This document shows positions 31,212-42,497 of a DNA stretch of 64,000 nt, piece by piece. Made by a program: the position numbers and the translations under genes. The notes beneath the pieces are model-generated. The model was not told where the DNA came from. It saw only the letters and a list, made by a program, of their open reading frames with translations, and did no database searches. How positions within the stretch are numbered: the first letter of the stretch is position 1; every line of letters begins with the position of its first letter. The stretch is from Campanula takesimana (taxonomy: Eukaryota; Streptophyta; Magnoliopsida; Asterales; Campanulaceae), in NCBI GenBank assembly GCA_026119855.1, contig JAOWBW010001453.1:186001-250000 (forward strand), read 5' to 3'.

Positions 31212-32232
31212 TTCAAGATCTCATAGATAAGAAAGAATTTGTAGTGACTAATGACGAACATGTCAATGTAATAAAGATAGGAGAACTCGAGGGGACCACC
31301 CATTCAATCCCAATTGTGAATGGGGGCCCCAATGTTATGAATAAACTTGACAATTCTTGTTATGTAGTGACTTACGATGAGGTAATGAGGGAAGTACTAG
31401 AGAATAGAAAAAAGAAGCAAGATGGGAACGTCAACATGCTAACTCGATCCGGTCGAGTCATAGAAAGCAACCCTTCCACTTCCGTACCGAGCTCCTCTTC
31501 TCAAAGGCCGCAAGCTCGCGACACTCCCGAAGACCCTCTACTTGTCCAACTCAAGAAAACTCAAGCCAACATCTCTATTTGGGACCTCATCGCATCCTCA
31601 AAGAAACACCGAGATCTTGTCATCCGCAATCTCGATGATACATCAGTTTCTCCCGATACTACTCCCGAGGACCTCACGGCAATGATCGGTCTCATTCATT
31701 TTGGCAACGTCATCACCTTTGCTGATATGGACCTTCCACCCTTTGGTTCCGATCACAACGAGGCTATTTACCTCAAGGTACGAGCAAGGGGGGAGGCCCA
31801 TCTCAAGAGTCTTAGTGGACGGTGGTTCCGCACTCAATCTCATGCCTGGCAGTATCATGGGCATACTGGGGCTTAAGGATTCCGATTTGAAGCCTTCTAC
31901 TCAAGTAATCCGAGGTTATGACAGCACCGCCCGTACAGTCATGGGCATGATTGAAATAGACATTGAGTTTGGGAGCATGATCATGTCCGTTCCATTCCAA
32001 GTGCTTGACATCCCGGCCTCGTTCAACTTGCTTTTGGGTCGACCATGGATTCACAGTGCTAATGGCGTACCATCAACTCTCCATCAATGTGTCAAGATCC
32101 GAAATGGTGATGAAATAGTGACCGTCATGGCCGAAAACATCACTATCCACAGAAAAAGGTGAGCCCGTCCACAAAGTTCAGCATGGTCTACCAGACTCCA
32201 CTCTCTCCGGCGTCTCAATCAACACCATTGAC
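31212..32232 (+). pseudogene. Element 3 gag C-terminus and protease
   Basis: Opens with gag sequence equal to Element 2 from the knuckle-distal region. The first frame (31244-31876) changes near 31790, where protease continues in another frame (31701-32162): VDGGSALNLMP active site, GYDSTARTVMG, LLLGRPWIHSAN. An extra A in the run at about 32152 shifts the frame again before the G-patch-like region. Relative to Element 2 these are small indels. Confidence 0.85.
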
Positions 32233-32654
32233 AAATAAGGGGGAAACGGATCATGGACCCCCAGCAATCACAAATTCCTCCGCATGATGAGGAATATGGA
32301 CTACTTCCCTGGTTTAGGCCTAGGGATATATCAACAAGGAATCCTACACCCTGTGCAGGTCCCATTTGTCAAGAACACATTCGGTTTGGGGTACGAGCCT
32401 TCCAGAGAAGACTTGAAACAAGAGCAAGCGATCAAGAATGAAAAGGCACGAGCTCGTAAAGAAGGCCGTCGTTATGAGTCCCTAATCAAAGGCCTTACCG
32501 CAAGACGTTGAATGGTTATTTTGTCCGCCAAGGGGAAAACGTTCCATGCATGATCTTTCCCGAGCTGTGGGTTAACAATAAGGGTGTCAAAAAGCCCAGT
32601 CTCGAAATCTTCTCCGATTGAGAGATCCAGAAATCCGAAAGGGAAGAAACTCCC
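32233..32654 (+). pseudogene. Element 3 G-patch-like linker between protease and RT
   Basis: Contains FPGLGLG (about 32310), as in Elements 1 and 2. Three lesions relative to Element 2 are visible: TAA at 32236-32238 where Element 2 has GAA, loss of one G near 32480, and a TGA near 32620 in place of a cysteine codon. Function of the G-patch-like segment is unknown; G-patches generally bind RNA or helicases. Confidence 0.75.
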
Positions 32655-34715
32655 ATGTCGCCCTGTGAATGGTGGGGAAGGAAGGTGACTACAGAGTCCG
32701 AGACAGAAATCATCGTGGGGGAAGAACTGACAGATTTAGCCTCCATGTTCGAAGAACTTGCCACAATGAATGAATGCCAAGTTAACCCCATCCATGACAC
32801 CGTCATCATGAACGAGACTATCAGTGAGATCCCGCCGAGCTCCGAGCCGATCAACAATTGGTATTCAACGAAAGGGCCCGTGGTATCCGAAGAATTCTTA
32901 GTCCAAGAAATGGGTTGCATACCCCGCACAACAACAAAGGAAGAGAGGCTCACACTTACTTTCGAGTCTGAGAGTGTCTCTAATACCCTCACCCAAGAGG
33001 ATTTGGAGGCCATAGCCGAGCGTGTGTTTCCTTTCTTTGCTAATGAAAAATTTGATATTTCTGAGTACCCTGAGATTGCAAACATCATAAATGATGAATT
33101 AATTAATAATGAACTTAACGAACAAGTTAATAACGATTCAAATTATGATGAAATAGACCACGAAAACACAACATACTTAAATGAACTTGCTCAACAAGTC
33201 CGTAGTCGTGGCGAGAATGGTCCAGAGGCTGACGAAGAATTGCATGTTGTTAATCTGGGTACCGAAGAAGAGCCAAAAGAAACTAAGATTGGAAGCTTCT
33301 TCAAAGGGGACGACAGAGACAGATTGACTGCACAACTACGGGAGTTCGCGGATGTGTTCGCATGGTCATACAAAGACATGCCGGGTTTGGACAGAAAGGT
33401 AGTGGAGCACAAGATTCCGATCAGAGAAGATGCCAAGCCAGTAAAGCAGAAGCTCAGAAAGATCAAGCCAGAATGGTCTCTGCAAGTCAAGGAAGAGATT
33501 GAGAAGCTCCTCAGTGTGGGTTTCATCAAGGTTATCGAGTATCCGACATGGTTAGCCAACATCGTGACAGTCAGAAAGGCAAATGGCAAGGTTCGAGTTT
33601 GCGTGGACTTCCGGGATTTGAACAAAGCTTCCCCAAAGGATGATTTTCCACTCCCCAACATCGACATGATGGTCGACTCCACTGCTGCCTACGAGGTTCG
33701 CTCATTCGTGGATGGGTTCGCTGGGTACAATCAGATTCTCATGGCCGAGGAAGATCAATATAAGACAGGTTTCACAACACCATGGGGTACCTTTTGCTAC
33801 ACAGTCATGCCATTTGGGTTAAGAAATGCTGGGGCTTCCTACCAAAGAGCCGTGACAGACTTGTTCCACGATATGATTCACAAAGAAATTGAGGTCTATG
33901 TGGACGACATGATCATTCACCCCAAAGGGACCGATGGTCAACATTTAATCGATCTCTGCAAGTTCTTCGAAAGGCTTAGTCAACACAAGATGAGGCTCAA
34001 CCCTGCAAAGTGCACGTTCGGGGTTATCCGAGGCAAATTCCTTGGTTATATGGTCACTGAAAGAGGAATTGAAGTAGACCCCTCCAAAATCAAGGCAATC
34101 ATTGACATGCCTCCTCCAAAGACGCAGAAAGAGATCAAAGGTTTCATGGGCAGACTGCAATACATCAGTCGGTTTGTGCACCAACTCACTTCCATGTGCA
34201 AGCCAATCTTCAAGCTACTCAAGAAGAATGTGGCTCTAGAATGGACCGACGCGTGCCAAGAAGCCTTCGACCAAGTGAAGCATTACTTGACGTGCCCTCC
34301 TGTTCTAGTTCCACCGCATAAGGAGAAGCCTCTTTTGCTCTATCTCACTGTCAATGATGAAGCCCTAGGGGCTATGTTAGCACAAGAGCAACGAGAGTCC
34401 ACAAAGGAGAATGCCATCTATTTTGTCAGTCGCCGATTCCAAGGAGGTGAAAAGAACTACACTGTCCTAGAGAAGTCATGTGCAGCATTGGTTTGGGTCA
34501 CTCAAAAGCTCAAGCACTACATGGAAACTTTTTCGATCAAGTTAGTAGCAAAGGTAGACCCGCTTCGCTACATCTTCGAGAAGCCTTTCATGTCAACAAG
34601 AATAGCCAAATGGTACTTCATGCTCGCCGGCTACGATATCACTTACGTCACACTAAATCCGTCAGGGGGAAAGTGTTCAGTGACTAGCTTGCCGAATTCC
34701 CGTGTGACGAAGTGA
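32655..34715 (+). CDS. Element 3 RT and first RNase H (686 codons, partial polyprotein)
   Basis: Open frame with an acidic linker (about 32700-33250), WSYKDMPGL, the RT domain (VCVDFRDLNK, MPFGLRNAGASYQR, YVDD at 33897-33908, LGYMVTERG) and the Gypsy-type RNase H remnant (ENAIYFVSRRFQGGEKNY). It keeps the 52 bp missing from Element 2. The final 20 or so residues are out of frame because one A is missing near 34655 compared with Element 2. The start methionine is only the first ATG after a stop and is not native. Confidence 0.88.
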   Translation: MSPCEWWGRKVTTESETEIIVGEELTDLASMFEELATMNECQVNPIHDTVIMNETISEIPPSSEPINNWYSTKGPVVSEEFLVQEMGCIPRTTTKEERLTLTFESESVSNTLTQEDLEAIAERVFPFFANEKFDISEYPEIANIINDELINNELNEQVNNDSNYDEIDHENTTYLNELAQQVRSRGENGPEADEELHVVNLGTEEEPKETKIGSFFKGDDRDRLTAQLREFADVFAWSYKDMPGLDRKVVEHKIPIREDAKPVKQKLRKIKPEWSLQVKEEIEKLLSVGFIKVIEYPTWLANIVTVRKANGKVRVCVDFRDLNKASPKDDFPLPNIDMMVDSTAAYEVRSFVDGFAGYNQILMAEEDQYKTGFTTPWGTFCYTVMPFGLRNAGASYQRAVTDLFHDMIHKEIEVYVDDMIIHPKGTDGQHLIDLCKFFERLSQHKMRLNPAKCTFGVIRGKFLGYMVTERGIEVDPSKIKAIIDMPPPKTQKEIKGFMGRLQYISRFVHQLTSMCKPIFKLLKKNVALEWTDACQEAFDQVKHYLTCPPVLVPPHKEKPLLLYLTVNDEALGAMLAQEQRESTKENAIYFVSRRFQGGEKNYTVLEKSCAALVWVTQKLKHYMETFSIKLVAKVDPLRYIFEKPFMSTRIAKWYFMLAGYDITYVTLNPSGGKCSVTSLPNSRVTK

Positions 34716-35340
34716 AGGGGGAAGACGTACAGTTCCCCGACGAGCATTTAATTTGTACTGCAACCGAGGAAAATAAGTGGCAACTTTTTTTCGATAGCGC
34801 CGCCAATAAACACGGCTTTGGTATAGGAATATTGCTTGTTGATCCAAAAGACATCTACACTCACATTGCCATCCGTCTGGAATTCGAAGCTACCAACAAC
34901 ATTGCCGAGTATGAAGCATGTATAGAAGGGCTCGAAGCAGCTCTCGAAAGAAACGTCACGGAACTAGAAGTATTCGGCGACTCTTTACTCCTTATCAATC
35001 AGCAATCGGGTAAATGGCGAACCCAAGACCCGACTCTCCAACAGTATGGTCAGCACCTTGAAGAACTGGTTGAACAATTCCAAGAGATCACTTTCAACTA
35101 CCTGCCAAGGGATAAAAATCGCTTCGCCGATGCACTGGCCACCATAGCTTCATTAGTCAAAATGCCCAAAGGGAAAATGGTGAAGCCTTTCAAATTGCCC
35201 GAAGGAACAGTCGGCATATTGCATGAGTATCGAGATCAACGAGGTTCAAACAAAAACTCTCCGTGGTATTCGGATATCATGAATTTTCTCAAAGATGGCA
35301 CTTATCCCGAGAATGCAACACGAAGTTCTCAAGCAGTCTG
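34687..35340 (+). pseudogene. Element 3 archaeal-like RNase H and linker
   Basis: After a TAG at about 34687 (CAG in Element 2), the second RNase H domain is readable: LFFDSAANKHGFGIG, EATNNIAEYEACIEGLEAALE, VFGDSLLLINQ, NRFADALATIAS, covering all expected acidic positions. The linker to integrase (WYSDIMNFLKDGTYPENAT) then breaks near 35320. Confidence 0.82.
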
Positions 35341-36107
35341 CCAAAGTGGGTCGAAGCACAAGCCTATCGGACCCTCAACGCAAAGAAAGTGGCCGAATTT
35401 GTAAAGATTAATATCATGTGCCGATACGGCGTGCCTCATGAAATCATTTCCGACAACGGCTCTCACTTTGAGAAAGAAATGGATGCACTTTTGTAGAATA
35501 CATGATCACCAAGAACAAATCATCTCCTTACCGTCCCCAAGCAAATGGCGCGGTTGAAGCAGCAAATAAGACCATCAAGACCATCGTCAAGAAAATGGCC
35601 TCAACAGGAAGGGATTGGCCTGAGAAGCTACCTTTAGCATTGTGGGGCTACCGCACATCAATACGATCAGTGACAGGAGAAACTCCGTATCCATTAGTCT
35701 ATGGTTCTGAAGCCGTACTCCCAATCGAACTTGAAGTCCCATCTCTATGGGTCCTCCTCGAGAATCAAGTCAACGAGGTCGACTGGATGCAAAGTCGATA
35801 TGAACAGCTAGCCTTGCTCGACGAGAAAAGGTTAAGAGCACTCGAACGCACGAGGGCATATCAGCAAAGGATGGCAAGAGCTTTCAACAAAAAGGTGAAG
35901 CCTCGAAACATCAATGTGGGATATTTGGTCTTAAGACAACATCCTCCTAATGCCATGAATCCCCTGGGGAAATGGGGACCCCGATGGATCGGTCCGTACG
36001 TGGTCAAAAAGATACTAAGCGGCGCTGCAGTCCGGCTCGTGGATTTAGATGGTGACCAGCTGCCAAAGGAGGTCAACCTCGACAAGCTTAAGAGGTTCTA
36101 CGCTTAA
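35341..36107 (+). pseudogene. Element 3 integrase, N-terminus deleted
   Basis: The zinc-binding HHCC and first catalytic aspartate are missing: the linker joins directly to PKWVEAQAYRTL. The second aspartate (IISDNGSHF, about 35445) and the glutamate region (SPYRPQANGAVEAANKTIK, about 35525) are present in different frames, separated by a frameshift and TAG near 35495. The C-terminal part (GKWGPRWIGPYVV, LDGDQLPKEVNLDKLKRFY) is intact to a TAA at 36105-36107. Confidence 0.85.
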
Positions 36108-36146
36108 TAAACAAAGACCATTAAAAAAAAAAAAAAAAATCGCTCG

Positions 36147-36240
36147 CTAGGTTGAAAACCCGCAAGGGCGGCCTAGGCAAAAATTAGAGCACGTGCAAAA
36201 AAGAAGCCCGCTAGATTGAAAACCCGAAAGGGCGGTCTAG
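36147..36240 (+). repeat. Tandem GNRA-type hairpins (motif B) in the Element 3 3' region
   Basis: Copy 1: CTAGG (36147-36151) with CCTAG (36172-36176) around CCC-GCAA-GGG. Copy 2: CTAGA (36211-36215) with TCTAG (36236-36240) around CCC-GAAA-GGG. Both inner loops fit GNRA, and the closing stem pair changes G-C to A-T between copies. It lies 40 bp after the end of integrase. Confidence 0.65.
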
Positions 36241-36310
36241 GCAAAAAACAGGGTGCACACATAAAAAAAAAAAAATAATAAAATACAAAAAAATGGTCTT
36301 TGTTTGTTTG

Positions 36311-36370
36311 AACTACGGAGACCTGAGCCTCCCAACTGGAGGAACGTAGGCAACCTTCGGGTGCGGTCTA
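36311..36370 (+). other. Structured motif A, copy in Element 3
   Basis: Stems: CTACG 36313-36317 with CGTAG 36345-36349; CCTCC 36328-36332 with GGAGG 36338-36342; ACC 36353-36355 with GGT 36360-36362 around TTCG. Followed by GCGGTCTA. Two other copies are in Element 1. Confidence 0.65.
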
Positions 36371-36535
36371 AAACATATCAAAAATACCCAATTCACTTCA
36401 AATAAAAAAATGCAATTTTTATTCATTCAATGAATTATTCAAACCATTACAACGGATTTATTGAGCAACAAAATACATCAAAACATTAAATCCTAAAAAC
36501 AAAGTGGTCTAATTTAATTGCAATCTCTTAGGGTA

Positions 36536-37893
36536 CTAAGAAAAGTCCAATTTTCTCTTAGCCTTAAAAGGACCACCCGTTCGTCTCTCAATCCTTTCCT
36601 TCTTGGGTAACGGAGGAGCACTAATACGCACCGAAACCTTCTGTGTTGCAACACGTCTCCTAGCATAAATGTCATCCAAAGGAGTACCGAAAGGGTCAGC
36701 GAGAATGTTACTCGAATCAGCAGCAGTCTCCCTATATATCAAAGTGCTGCTAGGCTCAAAACCCTTTCCCAACAACTCGGCACGAAGCACATCGACCCAA
36801 GTGATGCCACGGTAAAGGGTGCCAAATAAATAATCCAAGTAGCTCTCGGGAAGGAAGACACTCCCCCGAGCCGACTGAAGCTCACTCGAGAAGTCAGGAC
36901 CCATGTAAGCAGCTGGACGAAGCATTCCGTCCCTCGGAAAAGGAATTGTCTGTTGGCGACCGAACTGCCGCAGAACCCGCTCTGGCTGGTAAAATGAAGA
37001 ATCTCTTAAGCCGGGTACAACCACGTGCTGAAAACCAAGAGTCCATTCCACAAAAGGACGAAGCCCCCAAGATGGAGGGCACTACTCAATGTCGACGGTT
37101 ATCCGAGAACAAAGAATTTCTTCCAACCATCTTCAGATAAATCCCGGATCAATAACTTCCTCCTATGAACAGCAAAAGGAGACAAATCACCATCCGAGGA
37201 ATAAATCTTGAAGTGTTCCCGGAGCCATATGGTCAAGAGCAAAGGGCTTCCCCGACACATCTTGCCCGTCCTATGTAACTCATCAAGGCCGTGCAACGTC
37301 TCCCCTACAATAAGAGGGATTACACTAAATTGTTGCTCCTTGGCTTGCAAAATAATCTCAGCCAAATACGCATCTGCAGTCCCGAGGGGTGCAACAAACA
37401 GTACTTCACTAAAGAGACTACCGGCCATGGCATTCCTCTTGAAAGATTGAACCACCGGATCCTCCGAGTGTAAACTGAAGAACATCGGCAACTCAGTTAT
37501 GTCAATCACAGTACCGTGCAATATCTTCCTCACGTCCTCAATAGGGAGATTCAATAACTCAACCCAAGAGTCAATAGCACCACGGTGATATTTAGGGACG
37601 GCAATCCGACCGGCCAAAGGCATGCCGAGGATGGCCCCGAAATCATCAACAGTCGGCACCATTTCATTAGCTGAAAAGTTGAAGGTATGGCTATCGCAAT
37701 CCCAGAAAGCCGCGGCAGCTCTCAACAAATCCCAATATGGCTTCAACGTCCGCAAAGTGAAAAGAATTCGGAACCCGAAGTCTTTAATGAAGGCCTTCTT
37801 GGGATGGGTCTTGAAAGAATACACGAAAGTGCCCAAGTCCTTTTCATAACCACTAACGACCTTGGCATCAAGAACAAAAGAATTGGAAGCCAT
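36536..37893 (-). pseudogene. Antisense plant-mobile-domain (PMD/MAIN-like) gene in Element 3
   Basis: The first frame (37893-37099, 264 codons) has features of plant mobile domain proteins: an LRTLKPYWDLLRAAAAFWD helix, FNFSANEMVPTVDDFGAILGMPL near residues 70-95, and an RGSPLLLTIWLREHF motif near 215. Host PMD proteins (MAIN/MAIL type) are nuclear and act in silencing and genome maintenance; that function is not shown here. The C-terminal part (36536-37051; WTLGFQHVVVPGLRDSSFYQPERVLRQFG) is in another frame: a frameshift near 37104 and a TAG near 37083 separate them. It lies between pol and the 3' LTR, opposite in direction to the element. Antisense extra ORFs, including PMD type, have been seen in Tat elements. 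Confidence 0.8.
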
Positions 37894-38470
37894 GGAAAAT
37901 GTTGATCACAAGCAAGGTTGAGCAATAATATGATGTTCAAAAATGGCAGAAAGGAGCTGTGAGAATCAAGTGGTCGAACAGAAGATGATATTATAGCTGT
38001 TGGGGTTTCTTTTAGCCAGCAAATGTCAAGCCCGGAATTTCGCCTCCCAAACGCGCGCGCCACCCGCCAGCGGTCTCAAATGCGCGCGCGTCCCAAGCCC
38101 ACAGAGGAAAGCGCGCGCCTCCCAAGTCTAGATCACTTCAGAAAAGGACCTTGTCAGAGATCTCTAGCCTAAATCAAGACACAGTCCCGGTCCTCGGACA
38201 CCCAGTTGGGCACATCTTCTTCTGGTCCGCCCTTAAGGCATGTCAAAAATCGAAAAGTAGGATAGAAACTCCCACTTAAAAAATAACCTGTCCTCCTCCG
38301 GATTCCGAAGTCCCTAAGTTCTGTCACGGGTGCCATACCCCCTCAAGAGTAAATCTCAACATTTCATCCCCAGCAGGAACATTTTTCTGGTCGCGGTCAA
38401 CTGTACCCGCACCCCACAATTCAAAAAGAAGTCAAGTGTGACTCCAAGTGGCACGAGACTTCAAAGCAAT
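37894..38470. other. Region upstream of the antisense PMD gene with GC motif cluster
   Basis: Non-coding. Three GCGCGCGCC-like motifs at about 38050, 38081 and 38110, spaced about 30 bp, in an otherwise mixed region. Given its position it may hold the PMD promoter, but I see no clear TATA box. The segment ACTGTACCCGCACCCCAC (about 38400) resembles part of the Element 2 leader near 25443. Confidence 0.5.
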
Positions 38471-38472
38471 AT

Positions 38473-38955
38473 TTCATCAATGGATTTCACTAACGGATTC
38501 TTCCTCAAAGGTTCACTAACGGCCTCATCAACGGATTTCACTAACGGATTCGTCCTCAAAGGTTCGCTAACGGCCTCCTCAACGGATTTCACTAACGGAT
38601 TCGTCCTCAAAGGTTCACTAATGGCCTCCTCAACGGATTTCACTAACGGATTTGTCCTCAAAGGTTCACTAACGGCCTCATCAACGGATTTCACTAACGG
38701 GTTTCGTCCTCAAAGTTTCACTAACGGCCTCTTCAAAGGTTCACTAACGGCCTCTTCAAAGGTTCACTAACGGCCTCATCAACGGATTTCACTAACGGAT
38801 TCGTCTTCAAAGGTTCACTAACGGCCTCATCAATGGATCACTAATGGCCTCTTCAAAGGTTCACTAACGGCCTCTTCAAAGGTTCACTAACGGCCTCATC
38901 AACGGATTTCACTAACGGATTCGTCCTCAAAGGTTCACTAACGGCCTCATTCAAG
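38473..38955. repeat. 51-bp minisatellite rich in AACGG
   Basis: The unit reads roughly CACTAACGGCCTCATCAACGGATTTCACTAACGGATTCGTCCTCAAAGGTT in register (17 codons if read through, hence a spurious repetitive ORF). There are about nine full or partial units; some lost the middle section. By eye there are about 23 AACGG cores. It lies between the PMD gene and the 3' LTR. Confidence 0.9.
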
Positions 38956-39162
38956 ATATTCAGCCGGCAGGTTCACCTAACGAATCATGCCACCCCCTCT
39001 ATCAACAAAAGCCTCTCACACAGGTAGTGCACCACTCTCTCTCGCAATTTCAAATTCTTGCTTTCATCGAGTCTTTGCTTTTTTCTTGGTGATGTCCTCG
39101 GCGGGTGTTTTTTAACTTTCGTCGACGCGTTTTGCTTTGCAATCCACGTCGCCGAGGGGCTC

Positions 39163-40127
39163 TGTAGACACCCCGCCTTGGACCTCTCACCCCCATTGCA
39201 CATTTGATCTTGTGTTTCTCCCCATTTTAAGTGTTTCTTGTTAGTTTCTGTCACTTCCGTTAAGTTCCTGACTGACTTCGTCAAGTCCAGGGACTAAACT
39301 GAATGACAGGGCTGACTTTCTAGTCCATTCTGTCAAAATTGCCTTCTCTGAGTCGCGCGCCTCCGACAGGAGGAGCCAGGCGCGCGCGCCTCCTGCCCCC
39401 AAAGCAGGAAGCGCGTGCCTCTGGGCGTCAGTTACAGATTTCTGGCCAGGATTCTCTCCCTTGCTCAATTTACAGGATTTTGCCCGGGAAGGATTTCTTG
39501 GTTACTGAGTTTTGGCACCAAAAACACCCCTCTTTCACCTATAAAAACCTCCCATTACCTCCATTTTCGGGGACCAAAAATTGAACTTACAAAAACTATA
39601 CCAAAATCACTTTTTAAAGGTCCTCCAAGGATCTCATCAAGCAATATTTGAAGGTCTTCAAATTGTATGTAAAAGTCAATCTTTTCCTTTCTTTACTACT
39701 TCATCTCCTCTCTCTCTTTTACTCTAATCAAATGTGCAATCACCCAAATCATTTTGGGACATGACTCTAATGATCACCTCATCTCATTGAGGTTGGTTAA
39801 GGAGTTATCTCCTACATTCCAAACTCTATTTTAAACCCCCTTTTTATGATTTAAAGAAGAAGAAGAAGAACATTATCATTCATGTAGATTTTGATCAAGC
39901 AAGACCAACTTTAGTTGGGCGAGATGGGTGTTTCGGTATTTCCCATATCGTAATCTAACCCCCGAACCTCAAAACAAAGAATCTCTGTTTTCGTAATCAA
40001 ATTTAGGCTATTATCAATAGGTTTTTCTTATGTTCCTCAAAACATAGGTGGCGACTCTAAAAACAAGTTAGACATCCTAGGATAATTCACCGCTCTAGCC
40101 AAGTTGTGGTTTCCCGGGGTATCTACA
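39163..40127 (+). repeat. 3' LTR of Element 3 (965 bp)
   Basis: TGTAGACACCCC...GGGGTATCTACA, inverted termini as in Element 2. GC motifs at about 39352, 39376 and 39406 precede a TATA box (CTATAAAAACC, 39539-39549) by 120-190 bp. Direct junction with Element D LTR at 40128. Confidence 0.93.
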
Positions 40128-42483
40128 AGTGAATGTTAGGGTATTTTGGTTTTTATCAAAAACAATCAAACACAAAAAGGAAAAGAGAAAACCCTAGTCT
40201 ACCCTAGCAGCAGCCGCACCAAGGAAGGAGGGAGAAGAAAAATTTCCGCCATTGTTGTTGAAGATTAATCCGTTCTAACTCAAGGTAATATCAAAACTCA
40301 CATCCTAAAATTTATTTCATTGATTTTGGGTTATTAAAACTTAATCTATGCATGATTTAAGAATATGAATATTAGGGTTTTTGCATGGTAGAGATTTAAT
40401 GAAATATCTTAAAAAGGGTAATTGATTTGATCTACATGCTATGGTAGAATGATGATCTTGATGTTAGTTACTTTAAGATTGATTCCATAACCATGATTTG
40501 AATGAATTAATATTATGCAATGTTTGGGGATTGAACAAATAAATCATTGAGATTGAATTGGGTTATCAAAAGAAAGAAAAAAAAATATGGATTTGCCCAT
40601 ACTGACATTCGGCCGAATGGCCATGAAGGTTTAGAAAAATTCTTTTGTTGATTTTAATGATTTTGGTTAATTGATTTGTAAATAATTTGATATATTAAAT
40701 TACAAGAAAAATAATATCAAAAGAAATTGACCAAACCTATGAATTTGAGATTCTAGGATTCGGCCTAGAGGCCATATGATTGGGGTGTTAAATTCTTGAT
40801 TAAAAGTATTAAGATTGGGATGGAAAAGTTAATTTTTTCGTTAAGTTCATAACGAATAGAAAACAAAATACTTAAGAAAGTTATTGAAAAGCTAGAAAAA
40901 TAACTTGAGGGAATGAAATAAATACTTGGAAGCCCTTGTAAGCCAGAAAGTTAACGAGAAAAGGAAGACTAAAAGATTTTAGTTAGTTTCCTAATGGAAA
41001 AGGACTAAACTGAAAAAGTTAAAGTTAAAAAGGAATAAAAAGGGAAAACCTTTGAAGTCGAAGGACCAATCTGAAATTAATCCAAAGTTGAAGGACTAAT
41101 TGGAAATTAAACTAAAGTTGAAGGTCCAATCTGCAATTAATCCAAAGTTGAAGGACTAAATTGCAATGAAACAAAAGTTGAAGGACCAGATTGCAATTAA
41201 CCTAAAGTTGAAGGACCAAATTGCAATTAACCTAAAGTTAAGGGACCAAATTGTAATTAACCCAAAGTTAGAGGACTTAATTGCAATTATATCAAAGTTA
41301 AAGGACTGACTCGTAAATCAAAGTCAGAAACTTAAACGTAAGAAAAGAAGTAACGAAGTAAAGAAGTTAAAACGCATCTCTCAGTTAACTAAGTAGAAAT
41401 AGTTAACAATGTTGAGAGTACTAAAGTAAATTACTCCGTGCCTTGTAGATTTGCACAGAGAGGAGATTTGCAAGGAAAAGAAATTCAGGTAAGGGATTAC
41501 GTTCCTTACAGTATTTGAACTCCTGTTTATTGGAATTCCATATTCTTTCTATAAGTTAGCTATCAGTATGGCATGATAGTATTTGAATGAACTCTGCGTT
41601 ATTGAACGTTCTTGAAAGAATCCGTACTTAGTGATGTCCCCATTGATCTACTAAGTATCGAAGTTTGAAACTTGTATCACATACTTGTACCTTGGTATGT
41701 TCTCATTTTAACTTGTAAGTTAACCACTTACTTGTTAGAATGGCCAATGTCCAGTTAGAAAAGATATTGACGGACAGTCCAGTTAGAAAAGACTCGTCCT
41801 TAAACTAGGAATTGCATGAGTGATCACATGCCTTCTCTCAGGAATTGTCTGATTACAAGGATGATTCTAGACCCCGAGCATATATGTGTGGATACCATAT
41901 ATGTTACGACCCACACTATTGGCTGGAAAAGCTAGGTGTATAAATTGTACCTTTGGCATTGAGGTTATAATGTACGTTACCCTGGAATTGACGGAACTTG
42001 AATGAATCCCTTTGGATTGTAGTGCCATAATCCCTTGGAAGAAAAATCTTAAAAGAATTGCGACTGTATTGTTCTACAGTCATAAATCAAAAAGTAACTG
42101 AACCTATCTTTGCAAAAGTCATTCATAGTATTCGTTCTGGTCGTCTCTCCTTAGTAACCGGAGAGGCCACGTATGAACTTACTGAGCATTCGTTCGCTCA
42201 TCCCTTCTCTATAAATTTTGTTTTCAGGATTTAAGTAGAAGGACAAGACAAGGAAAGTAGCCGTAGGAAGACGGTGGATTGAAGATTCTTAATTTTGTTG
42301 TTTTAAGTACATTGATGGTTAGGGTTGTTTACCTACCAAGACAAGTTTAAGTTACGCTTCCGCAATTGTTTTGAATTTATGGTTTAAATAAGGGGCCGTT
42401 GTGAACCCTAAATTGAGGTATTTATTATTGTTATTTAATGCCATTAAATGCTCAGATATTATAAGAAAATTCGGGGTGTTACA
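40128..42483 (+). repeat. 5' LTR of Element D, first ~180 bp missing
   Basis: Aligns with 57037-58850 of the 3' LTR and extends further to the true end GGGGTGTTACA at 42483. Complete length would be about 2.5 kb. It has two palindromic GGCC-containing blocks (ATTCGGCCGAATGGCCAT near 40607 and ATTCGGCCTAGAGGCCAT near 40758) and the 30-bp minisatellite. The two LTRs differ by scattered substitutions, more than in Copia 1. Confidence 0.92.
41045..41315. repeat. 30-bp minisatellite in D 5' LTR
   Basis: About nine units of the AAAGTTGAAGGACCAAATTGCAATTAACC type. The same array is in the 3' LTR at 57962-58230, so it was already present when D transposed. Confidence 0.88.
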
Positions 42484-42485
42484 GT

Positions 42486-42497
42486 TGGTATCAGAGC
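42486..42497 (+). other. Primer binding site of Element D
   Basis: TGGTATCAGAGC, two bases after the LTR; initiator-methionine-tRNA type. Confidence 0.92.

Larger units (their letters stand above)
31212..40127 (+). mobile_element. Element 3: Tat/Ogre-type Ty3/gypsy with antisense PMD gene, 5' end missing
   Basis: It begins in mid-gag at the B LTR boundary and runs through protease, RT, dual RNase H and integrase. It then has structured 3' motifs, an antisense PMD pseudogene, a minisatellite, a polypurine stretch (GAGGGGCT before 39163) and the 3' LTR. It is the sister of Element 2 by protein and LTR similarity. It inserted into the 5' LTR of Element D (D sequence resumes at 40128 with about 180 bp of LTR missing). 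Numerous frameshifts make it non-autonomous. Confidence 0.88.

Noticed and set aside
36536..37893. PMD gene as an independent host gene
   Set aside because: It lies between integrase and the 3' LTR of Element 3 without its own insertion boundaries, so it is cargo of the element.
38330..38770. 146-codon repetitive ORF over the AACGG minisatellite
   Set aside because: The unit is 51 bp (17 codons), so open frames appear by arithmetic on both strands.
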